From positions 17,021 to 81,020 of the forward strand of contig CAZWYI010000006.1 in NCBI GenBank assembly GCA_964638155.1: a stretch of 64,000 nucleotides of DNA. Reading direction: 5' to 3'. Position 1 is the first letter of the stretch, and each line of letters begins with the position of its first letter. This DNA comes from CAYZTD01 sp964638155. Its GTDB lineage: Archaea; Thermoplasmatota; E2; DHVEG-1. Shown here piece after piece: positions 7,422 to 15,200 of this stretch. The position numbers and the translations under genes were made by a program. The notes below the pieces were generated by a model. That model was not told the DNA's origin, searched no databases, and saw nothing but the letters and a program-made list of their open reading frames with translations.

Positions 7422-8930
7422 ATGAAAGAATCACTAGATTTCATCTACAAACAGCAAAAAGAGCTATCAGTTCTTGGAGGAATTGGAGCTTTAATTGGCT
7501 GGGATCAAATGACCTATATGCCAAAGAAGGCTGCAATTGATAAATCAGAACAATCAGCACTTCTTTCAAAGATTGCACATAACAAAGTTATATCAAACAA
7601 ATTCTGGAATCATATTGAAAAACTAAACAAAGAAACAATATACAAAGATCTGTCAGAGAAAGACAAAAATGTTGTAAAAAGACTATATATAGATGTAGAA
7701 AAAGCTAGATGCGTTCCATCTAAGTTTGTAGAAAAAATGTCAAAGACTACAACTCTAGCCTATCAAGAATGGGAAAAAGCAAGAGAAAAAAATGATTACA
7801 AAAGTTTTTCTCCGCATCTTAAAAAAATAATAGATTTAGAAAAAGAATACTGTACTTTTTTTGAAATACCTGGTCCAAGATATGATACTCTACTTGATGA
7901 CTATGAAGAAGGAATGACTGTAGACAAATTAAGAAAAGAATTTACTTATCTGAAAAAAGAGCTTATAAAAATACTTGATAAAATAAAGGATTCAAATGTT
8001 TACAAAAATCAAAAAGAAATTAATATTAAAATAAGCCCAGATGATCAAAAAAAACTGTGTAATAAAATAATTAAAAAAATGCTTCTTCCTGAAGATAAAA
8101 CCCGTCTTGATGAATCAACCCATCCTTTTACTACAAGCATGGGTGATGACGATGTTAGAATTACTACAAGTTTTAAAAGAAAAGGACCTCTTTTTTCCTT
8201 TTTTTCAACAATACATGAGGCAGGACATGCCTTATATGAACTAGGAATGCCAAAAGATGGATACAAAGATACTGTTATTTCTGATTCACCATCTCTTGGT
8301 CTACATGAATCTCAATCTCGGTTCTGGGAAAATATGATAGCTAGAAGTACTTTTTTCTGGAGTAATTTCTATCAAGATTTTAAAAAAACAAATCCTAGTT
8401 TTTTTAAAAAAATTGATTTTGATTACTGGTATAGAATGGTAAACTTGGTTAAACCCTCTTTTATTAGAGTAGAAGCAGATGAGTTAACCTATCCATTGCA
8501 TGTGATACTTCGTTTTGAAATTGAAACAGATATGATGCAGGATAAAATTAGTGTAAAAGAGTTACCGCAGGTATGGAATGAAAAAATGGATGAAATGCTT
8601 GGAATCATTCCAGAGAATGACAATGATGGAATACTTCAGGATATGCACTGGAGTGGAGGGAATATAGGCTACTTTCCAACATATGCAATAGGTACGATAT
8701 ATTCAGCTCAGATTTACAATCAAATTTGTAAAGAAAATAAAAACATTGAATCTGAAATAGAAGAAGGTAATTTTAAAAATATTTTAAATTGGCTTAGGGG
8801 GAATATTCACAGTAAAGGGAGAAGTATGATGGCTGATGATATTGTAAAGGAGTGCTGTGGAGAAGGGCTTAATTCAAAAGTATTTGTAGATTATATTAAA
8901 GAAAAATATTATGGAATATATCTTTCATAA
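7422..8930 (+). CDS. Carboxypeptidase Taq family (M32) metallocarboxypeptidase
   Basis: A 502-residue M32 zinc carboxypeptidase that trims C-terminal residues from peptides in the cytosol. The motifs are TSMGDDDVRITT, the zinc motif HEAGHALYE (about residue 265), SDSPSLGLHESQSRFWEN with the third zinc ligand Glu, and EADELTYPLHVILRFEIE, followed by the typical QDMHWSGGNIGYFPTYAIG signature. The start ATG has GAGGT 8 bases upstream, inside the ExoIII end. Both genes probably share one transcript. Confidence 0.95.
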   Translation: MKESLDFIYKQQKELSVLGGIGALIGWDQMTYMPKKAAIDKSEQSALLSKIAHNKVISNKFWNHIEKLNKETIYKDLSEKDKNVVKRLYIDVEKARCVPSKFVEKMSKTTTLAYQEWEKAREKNDYKSFSPHLKKIIDLEKEYCTFFEIPGPRYDTLLDDYEEGMTVDKLRKEFTYLKKELIKILDKIKDSNVYKNQKEINIKISPDDQKKLCNKIIKKMLLPEDKTRLDESTHPFTTSMGDDDVRITTSFKRKGPLFSFFSTIHEAGHALYELGMPKDGYKDTVISDSPSLGLHESQSRFWENMIARSTFFWSNFYQDFKKTNPSFFKKIDFDYWYRMVNLVKPSFIRVEADELTYPLHVILRFEIETDMMQDKISVKELPQVWNEKMDEMLGIIPENDNDGILQDMHWSGGNIGYFPTYAIGTIYSAQIYNQICKENKNIESEIEEGNFKNILNWLRGNIHSKGRSMMADDIVKECCGEGLNSKVFVDYIKEKYYGIYLS

Positions 8931-8942
8931 TTTTATTTCAGG

Positions 8943-8965
8943 GGTTCAAATCCCTTCCCCTGCAT
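8943..8965 (+). repeat. tRNA 3'-end fragment, left copy
   Basis: GGTTCAAATCCCTTCCCCTGCAT begins at 8943. With the two preceding G residues it reads as a T-arm (AGGGG / TTCAAAT / CCCTT) followed by a 7-base acceptor 3' strand and an A discriminator. The predicted 5' acceptor strand GCAGGGG is nowhere near, so this is not a whole tRNA. The same 23 bases recur exactly at 18248-18270, beyond the giant surface gene. It resembles a tRNA attachment-site core; a GCAGGGG start and A discriminator would fit tRNA-Leu (inference). Confidence 0.75.
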
Positions 8966-8976
8966 TTTTATATGCT

Positions 8977-9040
8977 TTTTAACAGGAGAAAAATATGATT
9001 TTATTCAATTTTATTCCCTTGCACGATTTCACCGGTGAAA
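8977..9040 (+). repeat. ACAGGAGAAAAA element and 14-bp palindrome, left copy
   Basis: ACAGGAGAAAAA (about 8982-8993) and the perfect palindrome TTTCACCGGTGAAA (9027-9040) lie upstream of the giant gene. Both recur downstream at about 18212-18223 and 18231-18244. Here they follow the tRNA fragment; on the right they precede it. The rest of 8931-9234 is AT-rich with no gene. Confidence 0.65.
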
Positions 9041-9106
9041 ATTAATAAAGAGTAGAAAGTATATTCTCATATCTTTAATATTTTTCTTAAAAAATTACGC
9101 AAAATC

Positions 9107-9115
9107 TTTATATAA
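9107..9115 (+). promoter_or_regulatory. TATA-like box for the giant surface gene
   Basis: TTTATATAA lies about 120 bases before the GTG start. Expected initiation near 9138-9142 would leave a 5' untranslated leader of about 95 bases, unusually long beside the leaderless starts elsewhere in the window. Confidence 0.4.
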
Positions 9116-9234
9116 CAAATTAATAGAGTTTGGTGAGTCTGCAATATTTTTTTTATATATGTGGATTTAATATTTCGTGAGGAGTAAGGGGTAGGTAAAA
9201 TCATTAATTTAAGGTTTGAGTGGAGGTATTTTTT

Positions 9235-12200
9235 GTGAATAAAAGCGGTGTATGTATTCTTATAGTATTGATGCTAGTGTTTTCTTTTGTTGGTGTGACA
9301 AATGCAGATTTTTTATCAGAAAATGATATAGATGTCAATGGTTCTGATTCTAATTTTATTAATAAAGATTTTAATAGCATAGATGGTGTCCCTGATGGTC
9401 TTTCTGATGATGAATGGTCAGGTATTTTGGAAAGCATTGAAAATTATGATTATCAGCTTGGTTATGATGATCTTTTAGATTGTTATCATGCTGAGAATAG
9501 TGTTCATGGTTTAGATGTAAGGTTTGGTTCAGATGGTGGTGTTAAGACTGTTTTTTCTGATGAAAATTCTTTTTCGTTGAAACCAGTTGGTTTTGGTTAT
9601 AGTGGTTTTTTATCGGGTTTGAGTAATGATCCAGATGTTGAGGTAGGTTTTAATAGAATAGATTATAGTTACTCTGAAGATTTTATTGGTTGGTATAAAA
9701 ATTCTGTTGATGGTTTGGAGCATGGTTTTGATATTCTTGAGCCGATTGAACCTCGTTTGAACTCTGAGATCTGTATTGAGATTTCTTATGATTCTAGTTT
9801 TACTGCTGAAAAAGTTGGTGATGGTATTGTGTTTTCTGATGAAAGTGGTGTTTCTCAGTTAAAATATGATAAACTTAAGGTTGTTGATGCAAAAGGAAGT
9901 ACTCTTCCGTCTTCAATGAGTTTAGAAGAAGAAACAAGATCTATTTGTTTATCCTTTGATGACAGTGATGCGGTGTATCCTGTGGTTGTTGATCCATTGG
10001 TTACCAGTTTTGTAAAGAAAATTACTGCATCTGATGGTGCAGCAGAGGATCGTTTTGGTTATTCCGTTTCTATATCTGGTGATACTATTGTAGTTGGTGC
10101 ATATTGGGATGATGTTGATGGTAATACTGATCAGGGTTCGGCGTATGTGTTCACTCGGAATAATCAGACTATGGATGATTGGGGACAGGTAAAAAAACTT
10201 ACTGTATCAGATGGTGCAGCAGAGGATTATTTTGGTGGTTCTGTTTCTATTAGTGGTGATACATTGGTTGTTGGCGCATATAAAGATGATGTTGATGGTA
10301 ATACTGATCAGGGTTCGGCGTATGTGTTCACTCGTAATAATCAGACTATGGATGATTGGGGCCGGGTAACGAAATTGACGGCGTCTGATGGTGCATCATC
10401 TGATCAATTTGGTGGTTCTGTTTCTATTAGTGGTGATACATTGGTTGTTGGTGCATCTTTTGATGATGTTGATGGTAATACTGATCAGGGTTCGGCGTAT
10501 GTTTTTAGTCGTAATAATGGTAGTATGGATGGTTGGGGTCAGGTAACGAAATTGACGGCTTCTGATGGTGCAGCATATGATTATTTTGGTTATTCTGTTT
10601 CTATTAGTGGCGATACATTGGTTGTTGGTGCATCTTATGATGATGTTGATGGTATTGCGGATCAGGGTTCGGCGTATGTTTTTAGTCGTAATAATGGAGG
10701 TATGGATGGTTGGGGTCAGGTAACAAAATTGACGGCGTCTGATGGCGCAGAAGATGATTATTTTGGTTGGAGTGTTTCTATCAGTGGTGATACATTGGTT
10801 GTTGGCGCATATGGTGATGATGATGTTGATGGTAATAATTTTCAGGGTTCGGCGTATGTGTTTACTCGTAATAATCAGACTATGGATGATTGGGGTCAGG
10901 TAACAAAGTTGACTGCTTCTGATGGTGCAGAAGATGATTGGTTTGGTACTTCTGTTTCTATCAGTGGTGATACGATCGTGGTTGGTGCAGATAAAGGTGA
11001 TGGTGGTAATAGAAATCAGGGTTCGGCGTATGTGTTTACTCGTAATAATCAGACTATGGATGACTGGGGTCAGGTAACGAAATTGACGGCTTCTGATGGT
11101 GCAACACATGATTATTTTGGTTATTCTGTTTCTATTAGTGGCGATACATTGGTTGTTGGTGCATTTGGTGACGAATCTTTCTCTGGTTCTGCATATACTT
11201 ACGTTATGGAAGGTGATGCTTGGACACAGATTGCTAAACCAGTTGCTTCTGATGGCGAAGAAGATGATTATTTTGGTTATTCTGTTTCAATTAGTGGCGA
11301 TACGATTGTGGTTGGTGCAAGGGATGATGATGGCTGTAAGGGTTCTGCGTATGTGTATACTCGTAATAATCTAACCGCAGACGACTGGGGTCAGGTGGTG
11401 AAGCTTACTGCTTCTGATGGTGAAGCAGGTGATGAGTTTGGTTGTTCTCTTTCTATATCTGGTGATACGATTGTGGTTGGTGCACATTGGGATGATAATC
11501 CTGATAGATCTGGTTCTGCGTATGTATATACGCGGAATAATGAAACTGCTGATGACTGGGGTGAGGTAACAAAACTTACTGCATCAGATGGTGAAGCAAG
11601 TGATTATTTTGGTTATTCTGTTTCAATTAGTGGCGATACGATTGTTGTCGGTGCATATGGTGATGATGATGGTGGTGATTATCAGGGTTCTGCGTATGTA
11701 TTCGTTCGTAATAATCAGACTGCAGATGACTGGGGGCAGGCAGCAAAACTGAATGCTTCTGATGGCGAAGAAGATGATTATTTTGGTCGTTCTGTTTCAA
11801 TTAGTGGTGATACGATTGTGGTTGGATCAGATGGTGATGATGATAATGGTGGTGAGTCTGGTTCTGCGTATGTATATACGCGGAATAATGAAACCGCTGA
11901 TGACTGGGGTGAGGTAACAAAACTTACTGCATCAGATGGTGCAGCAGATGATGAGTTTGGTCATTCTGTTTCTATATCTGGTGATACGATTGTGGTTGGT
12001 GCATATTATGATGATGATAATGGTCTTAGTTCTGGTTCTGCGTATGTGTTCACGCGGAATAATCAAACCGCAGATGACTGGGGTGAGGTAACAAAATTAA
12101 CTGCATCTGATGGTGCGGAATTTGATAATTTTGGTTGTAGTGTTTCAATATCTGGTGATACGATTGTTGTCGGCGCCAATTATGATGATGATAATGGTGA

Positions 12201-15200
12201 TAATTCTGGTTCTGCATATGTTTTTACTCGTAATCAAGGGGGTGCTGATAGTTGGGGTCAGGTAAATAAGTTGACTGCGTCTGATGGAGAAGCACAGGAT
12301 GTTTTTGGTTGGTCTGTTTCTATTAGTGGTGATACTATTGTTGTTGGAGCAAGAGATGGTGATGGTGAAGGAACTAATTCTGGTGCTGCGTATGTTTATT
12401 ATGAATATTCAATTCCCCCCCCACTTGACCCACCAACAAGTTTTAAGGCAAACTCAGTAAATTCCACAAAAATAGATTTATCCTGGACTAAAGCATCAAC
12501 AGCTTCACATACACATATACAACGAAACACAGGTAGCTATCCAACCAGTATCACTGATGGAACCACAGTATACAATGGAACCGCTTCAACCTACTCAGAT
12601 ACTAGTTTAACAGAAGGAACAACATATTATTACCGTGCTTGGAGTTATAATGCAACTGATAACGAATATAGCAGCAGCTATGTCTCAGCAACAAGCACAG
12701 CAAATAATATTCCAATGATATCAGGCGAATCTCCAAGTAATGAAAGTACGAATATAGATCCTCTTACAATATCTTCAATATCAATAAATGACTCTGATAG
12801 CGATACCATGAACATCACCTGGTACAGCAACACCAGCGGATCATGGACTGTTTTTGGAACAAACAACAGTGTTTCAAATGGTACATATCATCAGACCAAC
12901 AACAATTTCAGTTCATATAATGAAACATATTACTGGAATGTAACGGTAACTGATGGTAAAGATACTAACTCCAGTAACATTTTTTATTTTTCCACAAAAA
13001 TAGGATCGCCCACGGTAACAACAAACAGTTCAACAGGGATAGAAGAAACCAATGTTACCCTACAAGGATATCTTTCATCAAATGGTGGAGAAGCATGTAC
13101 GGTCCGATTTGAATATGGTACTACTAGTGATTATGGGACTAATACCAGTAATCAGACAAAAAACAGTGGACAAGAATATTCAGAGGAAATAACTGGGTTG
13201 ACTGAAGGTCAACTTTATCATTATCGGGCATATGCAAACAATACCGCAGGGAGTAATACTGGTAGTGATATGACCCTGCTGACTAAACCAGAAGTGCCAA
13301 CAAACCTACAAGCCCAAACAAACAGTAGCTCTCTGATTTATCTTACTTGGACAACGGCAGATGGGGCGAATAATACCTATATTGAACGAAATACAGCAGC
13401 AGACTGGGCACGAAGCACGGGTTCAGAAGTGTATAATGGTAGTTTATCCTCTTATGAAAACACAGGGCTTACTGATGGTACAACCTACTATTACCAGGCA
13501 TGGTCATATACCAATTGGAGTGATCTGCATCAATATTCAGATGATAATGATAGTGCATTTAATACAACAAAACATGTACCAACTCTGACGGGTGAATCAC
13601 CCAGTAACCAAACAACAAATGTAAACCCATTACCCACCTGTTCAATCACCGTTAATGACCTTGATGGTGATAATATGGATCTTACCTGGTATAGTAATTC
13701 ATCAGGGCCATGGGTGGTATTTGGGTCTAACACCAGTGTTAGTAATGGTACATATTATCAGACGAATAGTAATTTCAGCAGTTATAATACCACTTATTAT
13801 TGGAATGTAACCGTGAATGATAGCAATGATACTAACAATAGTGATATTTTCTGGTTTACCATAAGAAAGCATTATCTGCCGGATCCACCAAATAGTTTTA
13901 CTGCCACTGTTAACAGTTCAACTGAATTGTATCTTTCTTGGTCAAAAGGAACGAATACATCATTTACGAGAATACAGCGAAAAACCAGTGGTTATCCAAA
14001 CAGCATAAGTGATGGAACAAATATCTATAATGATACTGGTTCGTCATATTCTGATACTGGTCGTTCTGAAGGAACCACTTATTATTATCGTGCTTGGAGC
14101 TATAATGTCACAGATGGTTTATGGTCAACCAATAACGCTAGTGCTGCAAATACAACCAACTCTATACCAGTTATAACGAATGAAGGACCAAGTAATGAGA
14201 GCACAAATATTGATCCCATACCGCAGATGAACATCACCATAAATGATATTGATGGTGATAGTATGAATCTTACTTGGTATAGTAATTCTTCAGGGTCATG
14301 GGTTATCTTTGGAACAAATAATAGTGTGGGTAATGGTACGTATCATCAGACTAATAGTAATTTCAGTAGTTATAATACCACATATTACTGGAATATCACA
14401 GTAACAGATGAAAAAGATACAAACACAAGCTCTGTTTTCTGTTTTACAATTAGAAATCAGTATATTCCTGATCCTGCGGATACTTTTACCGCGACAACAA
14501 TAAACAGTACAAAAATTAATCTAGAATGGGACAAAGGATCCAATGCAGATTATACAAGAATTCAACGAAAAACCAATGTTTATCCCACAGGTATAAGTGA
14601 TGGCACCAATATCTACAACGACACCAGCACCTCATATAACGACACTGGCCTTACACAAGGAACCACTTATCACTATCGAGCATGGAGCTATAATAATACT
14701 GATAACTCATGGTCAGAAACTAATATTTCAGTTTATAATACCACAAATTATCTACCAATCATAACTGCAGAATCACCAGATGATGAAAGTACAAATATTA
14801 ACATTCTACCTACTCTTGCTATAACCGTAAATGATTTTGAAGAAGACACCATGAATGTTACATGGCGGTGGAACAATAGTGGTACATGGAATATTTTTGG
14901 AACAAACAATAGTATCGGCAACGGAACGTATTATCAAACTAATAGTAATTTCAGTAGTTATAATATCACATATTACTGGAATGTAACTGTGAGTGATAGT
15001 ACGAATACGAACATTAGCTCTGTTTATCAGTTCACCATTAAAAACAATGATGTCATCCGGGTTGATCCAAATAAACCAGATGATTGGTATGATGATCTTC
15101 ATGTGAGAAATATCACTGAAGCAATAAACAATGTAACTGAAAATGGAACATTGTATGTTTGGGAAGGAACGTACAATGAAACACTGACCATTAATAAATC

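Noticed and set aside
8935..8965. tRNA gene or split-tRNA 3' half
   Set aside because: Only T-arm and acceptor 3' strand are present. No matching GCAGGGG 5' half lies nearby, and the second copy cannot form the T-stem, so a functional or split tRNA is not supported.
10396..11109. 237-codon open frame on the minus strand
   Set aside because: It is antisense to the FG-GAP repeats and repeats with their period; the composition follows the overlapping gene.
10021..12405. CRISPR-like array
   Set aside because: The repeats are about 170 bp, coding and contiguous without unique spacers.
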